The notes below the pieces were generated by a model. It was given only the letters and a program-made list of their open reading frames with translations, searched no databases and was not told the origin of the DNA. Position numbers and translations under genes: made by a program. From Solirubrobacterales bacterium (GTDB taxonomy: Bacteria > Actinomycetota > Thermoleophilia > Solirubrobacterales > 70-9), in contig JANWHD010000033.1 of NCBI GenBank assembly GCA_025450585.1, forward strand, positions 20,134 through 84,133: a DNA stretch of 64,000 nucleotides, given 5' to 3'. Positions within the stretch are counted from its first letter, which is position 1, and every line of letters begins with the position of its first letter. Below are positions 37,372 to 46,679 of the stretch, one piece after another.

Positions 37372-37644
37372 CTAGGCGGGTTGGTCCTCGGGCTCGTCGG
37401 CCGCTTGCGCCTTGCCGGCCAGGATCTCGGTCAGCTGCGCCACGTCGTCTCCGGAGAAGAGGGTGTCCCCGCGCTCGCGCTTCTGGCGCAGGCGGTTGAC
37501 CAGCTCCGCACGGAGGATGTCGATCTTCCCGTGCAGGACGCGGCGCTTGTAGGAGATCTCGTCCTCCTCCTGCGTGAGATTGTCGATCAGGCCCTTCAGC
37601 TCCTCGTCGCTGAGGGAACCGAGATCGGGAAAGGTGTCCTCCAT
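37372..37644 (-). CDS. RsiG/AmfC-like coiled-coil protein, putative c-di-GMP-binding anti-sigma factor
   Basis: EDEISYKRRVLHGKID matches E-X3-S-X2-R-X3-[Q>H]-X3-D; ILRAELVNRLR; AAGGAG Shine-Dalgarno. Confidence 0.75.
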   Translation of the reverse strand: MEDTFPDLGSLSDEELKGLIDNLTQEEDEISYKRRVLHGKIDILRAELVNRLRQKRERGDTLFSGDDVAQLTEILAGKAQAADEPEDQPA

Positions 37645-37689
37645 CTCGCTCCTTAGTTGAGAATTGGGCCTCGGCGGCCTCGTCCGGCG

Positions 37690-37719
37690 ATTATAGGAGG
37701 CCCGGCACCGAAGGTTCAA
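37690..37719 (-). promoter_or_regulatory. predicted housekeeping-sigma promoter for rsiG-like/garA-like/ftsR-like genes
   Basis: On minus strand TTGAAC-N18-TATAAT, about 45 nt upstream of the 37644 start. Confidence 0.65.
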
Positions 37720-37734
37720 CTGAAGGTTGAAGGT

Positions 37735-38391
37735 TTACCGAGTGTGGTGCGGCTCTTGCATGTCGCGCGCGGCACGCACTTCGCGAATTCCGGCCTGGGC
37801 GTAGAGCACCGTGGCGACGATCGCGAAGCCGAGGCCGACGATCAGGAGCGCAGCTGGGACCCACCCCGCGAAGACCATCGCGAAGAAGATCCCGCCCATG
37901 ATCGGGAAGACCGAGATCCGGCCCGGCCAGTTGACCCGGATCTCGACGCCATGACGCAGGCCGTACTGGGCGAGGACGAGCATCGCCAGCTCGCGCACGG
38001 CGAGCAGCGCCAGGGCCCAGCGCGGCAGCAGCTCGAAGTGCCAGCAGACGACCGCCCCGGCGAGGATCGTGAGGCGGTCGACCAGCGGGTCGAGGATCGA
38101 GCCGAGGCGGCTGTACTGGCCGGTGACGCGGGCGAGGAAGCCGTCGACGTAGTCGCCGGCTGCGATCAACCAGAAGACGATCGCCGCCGGCGCGCTGCGC
38201 CCGTCGCCGGATTCGAAGGCGAGCCAGAGGAAGAGCGGTAGCGCGGCGAGGCGCAGGTAGCCGACCAGGTTGGGCAGCGTCCACGGGTTCAGCGGTTCGC
38301 CCTTCCGAGTCTGATGGGGAGGCGGGCCGCTGCGGTCGAGGCCGAAGAGGCGGCGCACCCGGCCTCGCCCAAACGGCGCGCTGTCAGCCAT
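37735..38391 (-). CDS. CDP-alcohol phosphatidyltransferase family protein (PgsA-like)
   Basis: DYVDGFLARVTGQYSRLGSILDPLVDRL variant of the DGxxAR-G-D-D motif. Confidence 0.87.
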   Translation of the reverse strand: MADSAPFGRGRVRRLFGLDRSGPPPHQTRKGEPLNPWTLPNLVGYLRLAALPLFLWLAFESGDGRSAPAAIVFWLIAAGDYVDGFLARVTGQYSRLGSILDPLVDRLTILAGAVVCWHFELLPRWALALLAVRELAMLVLAQYGLRHGVEIRVNWPGRISVFPIMGGIFFAMVFAGWVPAALLIVGLGFAIVATVLYAQAGIREVRAARDMQEPHHTR

Positions 38392-40072
38392 CGATGCCCT
38401 GCAGGAGTGCCTGGGCCTGGGCGGCGGCCTCCCCCATGGGCAGCTTGTGCTCGGCGCCACCGGCGCGCTCACTCGCCTCGACCACACCCTCGGCCAGGCC
38501 GCGGCGTCCGACGACTATCCGCAGGGGGCAGCCGAGCAGCTCGGCGTCGGTCAGCTTCTCTCCGGTCCCCGCATCGCGATCGTCGTACAACACCTCGATG
38601 CCGGCGCCCCGCAGCTCCTCGTACAGGGTGTCCGCCGCGTCGCGCTCCTCCTCCCCGGCCTTCGCCAGGGAGACGAGGTGGACCTGCCACGGAGCCAGGG
38701 GCCTCGGCCAGACGATCCCGCGCTCGTCGGCGCCCTGCTCGATCGCGGCGGCGGCGATCCGGGCCGGGCCGATCCCGTAGCTGCCCATCACGATCTCGCG
38801 CTCGGTCCCCGACTCGTCGAGGTAGGTCGCGCCGAGCGGCTCGGAGTAGCGGGTGCCGAGCTTGAAGATGTTGCCGACCTCGATCGCCGGCTCGATCTCG
38901 ATCGTGCCGCCGCCGGCTGCAGTGTCGCCGGCCTCGACCGTGCGCACATCCATCTCGTATGACTCGAAGTCCCGCGTGGGGTCGACGCCGCGTAGGTGGG
39001 CGTCGGGCTCGTTGGCGCCGCAGACATAGGAGTCCCCCACGATCGCGGCGTCCTTGATGATCGGCAGGTTCGAGCCGACCGGGCCGATGTAGCCCACCGG
39101 GCCCAGCTCCGCTTCGATCTCCTCGGGCCGGGCCTGGCGGAAGTCGGTCTTCATGCCGTTGCGCAGCTTGATCTCGTTGAGCCGGTGGTCGCCGCGCAGG
39201 AGGACTAGGACCAAGCCGCGACCCTCGACGACGATCGGCATCGCCTTGATCAGGGCCCCGGGCGGAAGGCCGAGCGCCCCCGAGACATCTTCGACCGTGG
39301 TCAGGCCCGGCGTGTCGACCCGCTCCGGCGCGTCGAGCGGCGTCGGCAGATCAACCGGCTGCGCCTCCGCCGAGGCGACCTCGACGTTGGCAGCGTAGCC
39401 GGGAGCCAGCGCGACCTCGTTCTCGCCCGCGGGACATGGCGCCATGTACTCGTGGGCACCCGAGCCGCCCATCATCCCAACGTCGGACTCGACCCGGTAC
39501 CAGCGCAACCCACTGCGATCGAAGATCCGCGCGTAGGCTTCGCTCTGCAGCTCGTAGGACCGCGTCAGCCCCTCCTCGTCGCGATCGAAGGAGTAGGCGT
39601 CCTTCATCGTGAACTCACGCGTGCGCAGCACCCCCGCCCGAGGCCGCGGCTCGTCACGCTCCTTGGTCTGCAGGTGGTAGAGCATCAAGGGCAGGTCCCG
39701 ATATGACCGAACCTCCCGCGCCACATGCTGGGTCACACACTCCTCGTGCGTCATCGCCAGCACCATCGGCGCCCCCTTGCGGTCCTCCAGCTTGAACAGC
39801 TCGTCGATCCCGTAGCGCCCAGTCTTCTCCCAAGCCTCCGCGGGCTGCAGCACCGGCATCAGCATCTCCTCGCAGCCGATCGAATCCATCTCCTCCCTGA
39901 GGATCGCTTCGACCTTGCGATGAACTCTCCACCCCGCCGGCAGATAACTCCACAAGCCCGCCCCAACCTGACGAATGAGACCAGCCCGAACCATCAGCTT
40001 GTGCGACAAAGCCTCCGCATCCGCCGGAGCGTCCTTGAGCGTAGGAAGAAATGCTTGGCTGAATCGGGTCAC
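38384..40072 (-). CDS. proS: prolyl-tRNA synthetase
   Basis: GLWSYLPAGWRVHRKVEAILREEMDSIGCEEMLMPVLQPAE; TAGGTT-N6-GTG. Confidence 0.97.
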   Translation of the reverse strand: MTRFSQAFLPTLKDAPADAEALSHKLMVRAGLIRQVGAGLWSYLPAGWRVHRKVEAILREEMDSIGCEEMLMPVLQPAEAWEKTGRYGIDELFKLEDRKGAPMVLAMTHEECVTQHVAREVRSYRDLPLMLYHLQTKERDEPRPRAGVLRTREFTMKDAYSFDRDEEGLTRSYELQSEAYARIFDRSGLRWYRVESDVGMMGGSGAHEYMAPCPAGENEVALAPGYAANVEVASAEAQPVDLPTPLDAPERVDTPGLTTVEDVSGALGLPPGALIKAMPIVVEGRGLVLVLLRGDHRLNEIKLRNGMKTDFRQARPEEIEAELGPVGYIGPVGSNLPIIKDAAIVGDSYVCGANEPDAHLRGVDPTRDFESYEMDVRTVEAGDTAAGGGTIEIEPAIEVGNIFKLGTRYSEPLGATYLDESGTEREIVMGSYGIGPARIAAAAIEQGADERGIVWPRPLAPWQVHLVSLAKAGEEERDAADTLYEELRGAGIEVLYDDRDAGTGEKLTDAELLGCPLRIVVGRRGLAEGVVEASERAGGAEHKLPMGEAAAQAQALLQGIDG

Positions 40073-40093
40073 CGGAGAAACCTATCCGCTGTC

Positions 40094-40183
40094 GCGGGGG
40101 GTGGCGTCGTAGGGGGAACCGCCCCCGAGGACGCTTTAGCGACCGCAGGGGGTGGTGGGTCCCCTACGACGACAGGACCCGCC
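40094..40183 (+). repeat. structured dispersed element family 2, copy 1
   Basis: Nested stems GTCGTAGGGG/CCCCTACGAC and ACCGCCCC/GGGGTGGT around GAGGACGCTTTAGCGACCG; near-identical inverted copy at 51437-51524. Confidence 0.85.
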
Positions 40184-40190
40184 GCGCCAG

Positions 40191-41444
40191 TTACGCCCGA
40201 GTGAATCTCCGCCCAGCCGTCGGCGACACATCCTCGTCCAACAAAACCTTGTCGGACTCCCCCTTTTCAGCCGCCTCATGCTCCATCCGCGCGATCTTCT
40301 CCGGCGTCAGCTCCCCCGCGTTCTCCGCCTCGATCTTCGCCAGCCACACCGCCCCCTCCCGCGACTCGCTCTCGTCGAACTCCACCCCACCCCGGTCGAG
40401 CGACTTGTCGATCTCCTCGAACAGGGCATCGACGAGCGTTGCCTGCGGGACCTTGCGCAGCGGCTTGCCGTGCGCGTAGATCAGGCCCTCGTTCTTGGCG
40501 CCGGCGATGCCGAAGTCTGCGTGCGAGGCCTCGCCGATCCCGTTCACCGCGCAGCCCAGCACGGCGACCTCGATCGGCTCGGCGTAGCTTTCCAGCCGCT
40601 GCTCGATCTCGGCCACGACGGAGTCCATGTCGAACTGGAGGCGGCCGCAGGTCGGGCAGGCGATCAGCACCGGGCCGCGCTCGCGCAGCTGCAACGCCTT
40701 GAGGATCTCCCAGGCGACCTTGACCTCCTCCTCGGCATGGAAGGTCGAGAGGCTGATCCGGATCGTGTCGCCGATCCCGTCGGCGAGCAGCGTGCCGAGC
40801 CCGACCGAGGACTTGAGCGAGCCCGACCATTTGGTCCCCGCCTCGGTGATTCCCAGATGCAGCGGGTAGGGAATCTTCTCCGAGAGCAGGCGGTTGGCGG
40901 CGATCGTGTTGGGCACGTTGGTCGACTTGATCGAGACCTTGAAGTTCTCGAAGTCGAGACCCTCCATCAGCTCGACGAACTCGACCGCGGCCGCGACCAG
41001 CGCCTCGACCGGGCTCTCGCGCTCGAGCGCGTGCAGGTGCTTTGGCAGCGAGCCGGAGTTGACCCCGATCCGCATCGGCACCCCCGCAGCGGTCGCCCGC
41101 TCCGCCACCTCGGCGACCTTCTCCCGCCCGCCGATGTTGCCCGGGTTGAGCCGGATGCAGTGGGCGCCGGCGTCGATCGCCTTCAGCGCCAGGGTGTGGT
41201 TGAAGTGGATGTCGGCGATCACCGGGATCGGCGACTCCACGACGATCGTCTTCAGCGCCTCGACGTCCTCGTCGCGGGGCACCGCGACCCGCACGATGTC
41301 AGCACCCGCATCGGCGACCTTGCGGATCTGCTCCATCGTCGCCGCCAGGTTGGCGGTCTCGGTCTTCGTCATCGTCTGCACGGCGACCGGGGCGCCGCCG
41401 CCGATCGGCACGCCGCCGACGAATATCTGTCTTTTGGAGGACAT
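40191..41444 (-). CDS. ispG: 4-hydroxy-3-methylbut-2-en-1-yl diphosphate synthase IspG
   Basis: VQTMTKTETANLAATMEQI, CPTCGRLQFD, GCAVNGIGEASHADFGIAG; TACCCT-N6-ATG. Confidence 0.97.
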   Translation of the reverse strand: MSSKRQIFVGGVPIGGGAPVAVQTMTKTETANLAATMEQIRKVADAGADIVRVAVPRDEDVEALKTIVVESPIPVIADIHFNHTLALKAIDAGAHCIRLNPGNIGGREKVAEVAERATAAGVPMRIGVNSGSLPKHLHALERESPVEALVAAAVEFVELMEGLDFENFKVSIKSTNVPNTIAANRLLSEKIPYPLHLGITEAGTKWSGSLKSSVGLGTLLADGIGDTIRISLSTFHAEEEVKVAWEILKALQLRERGPVLIACPTCGRLQFDMDSVVAEIEQRLESYAEPIEVAVLGCAVNGIGEASHADFGIAGAKNEGLIYAHGKPLRKVPQATLVDALFEEIDKSLDRGGVEFDESESREGAVWLAKIEAENAGELTPEKIARMEHEAAEKGESDKVLLDEDVSPTAGRRFTRA

Positions 41445-41478
41445 ATGCGAAGGGTATCCGGGGTCGCGGGCGGGCCGG

Positions 41479-42570
41479 CTAGCGGACGTCGAATCCCTCG
41501 CCGTTGAGGCGCCCGATGTCGTTGGTCAGCCCGATGAACATGAGGATCACGACGAGCACTACGCCGATCGCGGTGGCCCGCTCCATCACCTGCAGCGAGG
41601 CCGGCCGGCCGCGCAGCTTCTCGACCAGTGCCCAGAAGATGTGGCCGCCGTCCAGCGGCAGGATCGGCAGCAGGTTGATCAGGCCCAGCGAGAGGCTGAC
41701 CAGGGCGAGCAGCAGCAGCGAACGCTCGACCCCCAGGTCGAGCGTCTGGTTGGCGACGTCGCTGACCCCGACGATGCCGGATATTTCCTTGCGCTGCTCG
41801 GATTCGAAGATGCGCGAGAAGATCGAGGCCGTTTTCGTCGTCACCAGCCAGACCGTGTCCCAGGCCCGGTCGACCGCTGTGCCGAAGCCGATCTCCTCGG
41901 CTTCGGTCCCATAGGCGAAGCCGACCAGTGCCCGCTTGCTGGCGGCGTCGTACTCCGGCCTGACCGAGATCGTCAACAGCTCGCCGTTGCGGCTGATGCG
42001 CAGCGTGGCCGGCGCCGCGGCAACGCAACCGTCGACCTGCCTGCCGGCGCACTCGTGGCCGGCGACCTGGTCGGCGAAGCGTTCGAGCCGCGCTTCGCGG
42101 TCCAAGCCGGGGTAGGAGCGACCGTCGACGGCGAGGATCTCGTCACCCGGCTCGAGCACCTTGGCGGCCGGAGAGCCGTCGCGGATCTCGTCCACCGACT
42201 GGGTCACCTGCTGCGCGCTAGTGAAGTAGACGAAGGTGAAAATGGCGAAGGCGAGGACGATGTTGACCCCCGGGCCGGCGGCGATCACCGCGATTCGCTT
42301 CCAGACCGGCTGGCGGTAGTAGGCGCGCGGCTCGACCTCCGGCGGCACCTCCTCTTCCGGGTTCATGCCGGTGATCTTCACGTAGCCGCCGAGTGGGATC
42401 GCTTTCACCCCGTACTCGGTCTCGCCGCGTTTGAACGACCAGATCGTCGGCCCGAAGAAGAGGAAGAAGCGCTCGACCCGCATCCCGGTCGCCTTCGCCA
42501 CGAAGAAGTGCCCGGCCTCGTGCAGGACGATCAGCAGCGAGAAGCCAAGGAAGATCAGGAGCCAGTTCAT
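41479..42570 (-). CDS. rseP: RIP/site-2 zinc metalloprotease RseP
   Basis: LIVLHEAGHFFVAKATG; PDZ region; LINLLPILPLDGGHIFWA. Confidence 0.96.
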   Translation of the reverse strand: MNWLLIFLGFSLLIVLHEAGHFFVAKATGMRVERFFLFFGPTIWSFKRGETEYGVKAIPLGGYVKITGMNPEEEVPPEVEPRAYYRQPVWKRIAVIAAGPGVNIVLAFAIFTFVYFTSAQQVTQSVDEIRDGSPAAKVLEPGDEILAVDGRSYPGLDREARLERFADQVAGHECAGRQVDGCVAAAPATLRISRNGELLTISVRPEYDAASKRALVGFAYGTEAEEIGFGTAVDRAWDTVWLVTTKTASIFSRIFESEQRKEISGIVGVSDVANQTLDLGVERSLLLLALVSLSLGLINLLPILPLDGGHIFWALVEKLRGRPASLQVMERATAIGVVLVVILMFIGLTNDIGRLNGEGFDVR

Positions 42571-43712
42571 ACCCGTGCCAACCCCCCGACCTCTTCTTCG
42601 GTGCGCCGGCGGGCCTCGGCGTCGATCGCGAAGAGGTCTTCGAAGTGGGTCGGGACCAGGGCGGGCATCGCCTCCAGGACCCGTTCGGTCGCTGCCGGGA
42701 TGGCCGTGAAGCCGATCTTCCCCTCGAGGAAGGCGGCGACGGCGACCTCGTCGGCCGCGTTGAGGACGCAGGGCGCGGTCCCCCCCGCCCTTCCGGCCTC
42801 CAGGGCGATGCGCAGGCAGGCGAACGTCTCCAGGTCAGGCGGCTCGAAAGCCAGCTGTCCCACCGCCGCGAGATCGAGGCGCGGCACCTCGACGTCGGCG
42901 CGCTCGGGATAGTGCAGCGCGTAGGAGATCGGCACCCGCATGTCGGGATGGCCGAGGTGGGCCAGGGTGGCGCCGTCATTGAGGTCGATCAGGGAGTGGA
43001 CGATCGACTGCGGGTGGACGACGACCTCGATCCGCTCGAAGGGGACGCCGAAGAGGTGGTGAGCCTCGATCGCCTCGAAGCCCTTGTTCATCAGCGTCGC
43101 CGAGTCGATCGTGATCCGCCCGCCCATGCTCCAGGTTGGGTGAGCGAGGGCCTCCTCGACGCTCACGCCGGCGAGATCGGTGCGGCCGCGGAAGGGGCCT
43201 CCCGAGGCGGTCAGGACCAGGCGGTCGACAGTCCCAGGTGGCTCGGACCCGATCAGCTGGAAGAGCGCCGAGTGCTCGGAGTCGACGGGCAGCAGTCGCG
43301 CCCCGGTCGCCTCCGCCAGCGCCATCGTCAGCTCGCCGCCGATCACCAGGCTCTCCTTATTGGCGAGCGCCACGTCGATGCCCTCGCCGAGTGCGGCGAC
43401 CGTCGGCCCCAGGCCGGCGGCCCCGACTATCCCGTTGAGGACCAGGTCGGCGCCGGACTCGACGATCAGCTCGCGGATCCCGTCGTCGCCTGCGAGCACC
43501 TTTCCCTCCCAAGCCCCTCGCGCAGCCTCGGTCGACGCCGGATCGGAGAAGGCGACCGCGCCGACGCCGTGCTCGGCGGCCTGCGCCAGCACACGCTCCC
43601 AGCTCGAACCGGCGGCCAATCCCACGACCTCGAGCTCCTGGGAGGCGGCGACGATCTCCAGCGCCTGGGTCCCTATCGACCCGGTGCTGCCCAGAATCAC
43701 CAGCTTCTTCAT
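42567..43712 (-). CDS. dxr: 1-deoxy-D-xylulose 5-phosphate reductoisomerase
   Basis: VILGSTGSIGTQALEIV, PVDSEHSALFQLI, LTASGGPFRG, HPTWSMGGRITIDSATLMNKG; TATCCT-N7-ATG. Confidence 0.98.
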   Translation of the reverse strand: MKKLVILGSTGSIGTQALEIVAASQELEVVGLAAGSSWERVLAQAAEHGVGAVAFSDPASTEAARGAWEGKVLAGDDGIRELIVESGADLVLNGIVGAAGLGPTVAALGEGIDVALANKESLVIGGELTMALAEATGARLLPVDSEHSALFQLIGSEPPGTVDRLVLTASGGPFRGRTDLAGVSVEEALAHPTWSMGGRITIDSATLMNKGFEAIEAHHLFGVPFERIEVVVHPQSIVHSLIDLNDGATLAHLGHPDMRVPISYALHYPERADVEVPRLDLAAVGQLAFEPPDLETFACLRIALEAGRAGGTAPCVLNAADEVAVAAFLEGKIGFTAIPAATERVLEAMPALVPTHFEDLFAIDAEARRRTEEEVGGLARV

Positions 43713-43752
43713 CTACCGCAGGATAAGGAGGACGGCAGCCGGGAGCGCCGAG

Positions 43753-43789
43753 TCTGCATTTACCCGCGTATATGGCGGGTAAATGCAGA
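43753..43789. repeat. palindrome possibly related to family 1, copy E
   Basis: Perfect 15-bp stem TCTGCATTTACCCGC / GCGGGTAAATGCAGA with 7-nt loop. Confidence 0.7.
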
Positions 43790-43793
43790 TTCG

Positions 43794-44684
43794 TCAGTAG
43801 ACGAACTGGATCGAGAGGTAGTAGCCGACGACTACGGTGAAGAAGACGGCGTCTAGGCGGTCGAGGATGCCGCCGTGGGGGCCGAAGAGGGTGCCGGTGT
43901 CCTTCTTGCCGAGGTCGCGCTTCAGCATCGACTCGAAGAGGTCGCCGACCGGGGCGATCGCAGCCACCGCCGCACCCATGATCAGCGCGTCCACGCCGGA
44001 GAGCCAGTCCTGGTAGAGGCCGGCGAACCAGAAGGCCATCGTGCCGATGACGAAGCCGCCGAGCAGTCCCTCGAGCGTCTTGTTCGGCGAGAGCGTGGGC
44101 GCGATCTTGTGCGAGCCGAACATCCGGCCGGTCGCGTATGCCCCAGTGTCGGCGGCGAAGGTGCCGACGAGGACGTCGACCAGCAGCGCGGCGCCGTGGT
44201 CGGGAAGGTCGCGAAGCAGCACTGCGTGCACGAGGGGGATCCCGATCCAGACGATCCCGAGCAGGGTGACTCCCATCGACATCGTGATCCCGTCGCGATG
44301 GTGGCGGTCGACGCCGAAGGCGAAGAGGACCGGGAAGGACGCGGCGAGGATCAGCAGGACGTTGAAGGCGGTGCCGAAGTGGGCGGCGAGGACCAGGGCC
44401 GGGACGGCGATGTAGGCGGCCCGCTGGATCGGACGCATCTCCCCGGTCAGCGAGAGGTACTCGCGCAGGCAGAGCGGGCCGATCCCGATCATCGCCACGG
44501 TGAAGACCAGGTCGCCAGCGACGATGATCGCGATCGCGAAGATGCCCCAGGGGATGGCGAAGAGGATGCGCTTGGCCGTCTCGCCGCTCCTCGCTCCGCC
44601 CCGCCGGCGCCGCTTCCGCGGCTCGCGCGGCGGCGGTTTCGGCGCCGGCTCCCCGAAGAGGTCGTCGTCGAAGAGGTCCTGCAT
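43794..44684 (-). CDS. cdsA: phosphatidate cytidylyltransferase
   Basis: SPNKTLEGLLGGFVIG, APVGDLFESMLKRDLGKKDTGTLFGPHGGILDRLDA. Confidence 0.96.
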   Translation of the reverse strand: MQDLFDDDLFGEPAPKPPPREPRKRRRRGGARSGETAKRILFAIPWGIFAIAIIVAGDLVFTVAMIGIGPLCLREYLSLTGEMRPIQRAAYIAVPALVLAAHFGTAFNVLLILAASFPVLFAFGVDRHHRDGITMSMGVTLLGIVWIGIPLVHAVLLRDLPDHGAALLVDVLVGTFAADTGAYATGRMFGSHKIAPTLSPNKTLEGLLGGFVIGTMAFWFAGLYQDWLSGVDALIMGAAVAAIAPVGDLFESMLKRDLGKKDTGTLFGPHGGILDRLDAVFFTVVVGYYLSIQFVY

Positions 44685-45355
44685 CAGGCCCTCGCCCCGA
44701 AGCGCCGCTGGCGCTCCTCGAACTCTCGCAAACTCTCCTCCAGCGCCTCGCGGCCGAAGTCGGGCCAGAGCTCGTCGCGGAACACCAGCTCGGAGTAGGC
44801 GCACTGCCAGAGTAGGAAGTTGGAGATGCGTCGCTCGCCGCTGGTGCGGATCAAGAGGTCGGGGTCGTGCATCTCCGGCGCGTAGAGTCGGCGGCGGAAC
44901 TCCTCGTCCGAGTCGCCCTCGAAGCCACGCGCGGCGTCGACGATCTCCGCTCGCCCGCCGTAGTTGAAAGCGACGAAGAGGGTGATCCGCTCGTTGGCGG
45001 CCGTCGTCTCCTCGGCCCACTCCATGCGCTCGACCAGCTCCGGCGCGACGCCCTCACGGCGGCCGACGAAGCGCATCCGCACGCCCTCGGCGTCCAGCTC
45101 GGGGGTCTCCGCGTCGATCCTCTCTCCGAACATCGCCATTAGCGCCGAGACCTCCTCGGCCGGGCGCGACCAGTTCTCGGTCGAGAAGGAGAAGACGGTG
45201 AGCTCCTCGATCCCCAACTCGACAGCGTCGCGCAGCCGAGCCTTCACCGTGTCGGCGCCGGTCCGGTGCCCCTCTACGGTCGGAATGCCCCGCTGCTCTG
45301 CCCAACGCCCGTTGCCATCGGTGATGATCGCCACGTACCGCGCGGAGGCACTCAC
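44684..45355 (-). CDS. uppS: undecaprenyl/isoprenyl diphosphate synthase
   Basis: VAIITDGNGRWAEQRG, FSFSTENWSRP, LIRTSGERRISNFLLWQCAYSEL. Confidence 0.97.
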   Translation of the reverse strand: MSASARYVAIITDGNGRWAEQRGIPTVEGHRTGADTVKARLRDAVELGIEELTVFSFSTENWSRPAEEVSALMAMFGERIDAETPELDAEGVRMRFVGRREGVAPELVERMEWAEETTAANERITLFVAFNYGGRAEIVDAARGFEGDSDEEFRRRLYAPEMHDPDLLIRTSGERRISNFLLWQCAYSELVFRDELWPDFGREALEESLREFEERQRRFGARA

Positions 45356-45936
45356 ACCTCCAGGATCTCCTCTTCCTTCCCCTTCAGGAGTGCGTCGATC
45401 TCGGCGATCGCCTCGTCGGTCTGCTTCTGCAGCGCGGTCTCGGCTCGGCGCTCGTCGTCCTCGCCGGCTTCGCCCTCCTTCTTCAGCTCGCGCAGGTCGT
45501 GCATCGTGTCGCGGCGGATGTTGCGGATCGCGACCCGGCCCTCCTCGGCGACGCCGTGTACCACCTTGACCATGTCGCGGCGGCGCTCCTCGGTCAGCTC
45601 GGGGACCTGCAACCGGATCACGTTGCCGTCGTTGCTGGGCGTCAGGCCGACGTCGGACTCCTGGATCGATTTCTCGATCGCCCCAATCGACGACTTGTCG
45701 AAGGGCGTGACGGTGAGCAGCCTCGCGTCGGAGGTCGCGATGTTGGCGAGCTGCTTGAGCGGGGTCTGGGCGCCGTAGTAGTCGACGACGATGCGGTCGA
45801 GCAGGTGTGGGGAGGCGCGGCCGGTGCGCACCGTCGCCAGTTCGCCACGGCTTGACTCGACCGACTTGCTCATGCGGCCTTTGGCGTCTTCGAGCATTTC
45901 GTCGATCAGCTCCACTGGGCCCCCGTTTCTCGTCAC
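45352..45936 (-). CDS. frr: ribosome recycling factor
   Basis: [28 protein letters not shown]; start may be internal. Confidence 0.97.
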   Translation of the reverse strand: MTRNGGPVELIDEMLEDAKGRMSKSVESSRGELATVRTGRASPHLLDRIVVDYYGAQTPLKQLANIATSDARLLTVTPFDKSSIGAIEKSIQESDVGLTPSNDGNVIRLQVPELTEERRRDMVKVVHGVAEEGRVAIRNIRRDTMHDLRELKKEGEAGEDDERRAETALQKQTDEAIAEIDALLKGKEEEILEV

Positions 45937-46667
45937 GAGGTGGGCTTGCCGGAAACCAGCGTGCCCACCCTCTCGCCGTTGACGATCCTATCTATGTTGT
46001 CAGCGTCTCCCATGTTGAAGACGTAGATCGGCAGGTCGTTGTCCATGCAGAGCGAGAGCGCCGTCGAGTCCATCACCTTGAGCCCGCGCTCGATCGCCTC
46101 GCGGTGGCTGATCGCGGCGATGAACTCGGCGTCCGGGTTGGTCGCCGGATCGGAGTCGTAGACGCCCTCCACCCCGTTCTTCGCCATCAGGATCGCTTCG
46201 GCGTGGATCTCCAGCGCGCGCAGCGCGGCAGCGGTGTCGGTAGTGAAGAACGGGTTGCCGGTGCCGGCGGCGAAGATCACCACGCGGCCCTTCTCCAGGT
46301 GGCGCATCGCACGGCGCCGGATGTAGGGCTCGGCAACCTCCTTGACGTCGATCGCCGAGAGCACCCGGGTGTGCTCGCCGGTCTTCTCCAGCGCGTCCTG
46401 GAGCGTCAGGGCATTGAGCACCGTCGCCAGCATCCCCATGTAGTCGCCGGTCGCGCGGTCCATCCCTTCGGCGGCGGCGGAGAGACCGCGGTAGATGTTT
46501 CCCGCCCCGACCACGATCGCCACCTCGACCCCGCGGGCGCGGATCGCGGAGACCTGCTCGGCGATCCGCTGCACCTCGGTCGCATCGGTGCCGTAGGTGA
46601 GATCGCCCATCAGGGCCTCGCCCGAGAGCTTCAGCAGGATGCGTTTGAACTGGGGGTCAGCAGCCAT
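45933..46667 (-). CDS. pyrH: UMP kinase
   Basis: [42 protein letters not shown]. Confidence 0.97.
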   Translation of the reverse strand: MAADPQFKRILLKLSGEALMGDLTYGTDATEVQRIAEQVSAIRARGVEVAIVVGAGNIYRGLSAAAEGMDRATGDYMGMLATVLNALTLQDALEKTGEHTRVLSAIDVKEVAEPYIRRRAMRHLEKGRVVIFAAGTGNPFFTTDTAAALRALEIHAEAILMAKNGVEGVYDSDPATNPDAEFIAAISHREAIERGLKVMDSTALSLCMDNDLPIYVFNMGDADNIDRIVNGERVGTLVSGKPTS

Positions 46668-46679
46668 CTAGGCGCGAGC

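Noticed and set aside
39725-40204. ORF ending GGVVGGTAPEDALATAGGGGSPTTTG, and similar GGAVGETAPEDALATGRGGGSL at 51407-51949
   Set aside because: The shared peptide is not a conserved protein; it is translation of the family 2 structured DNA repeat.
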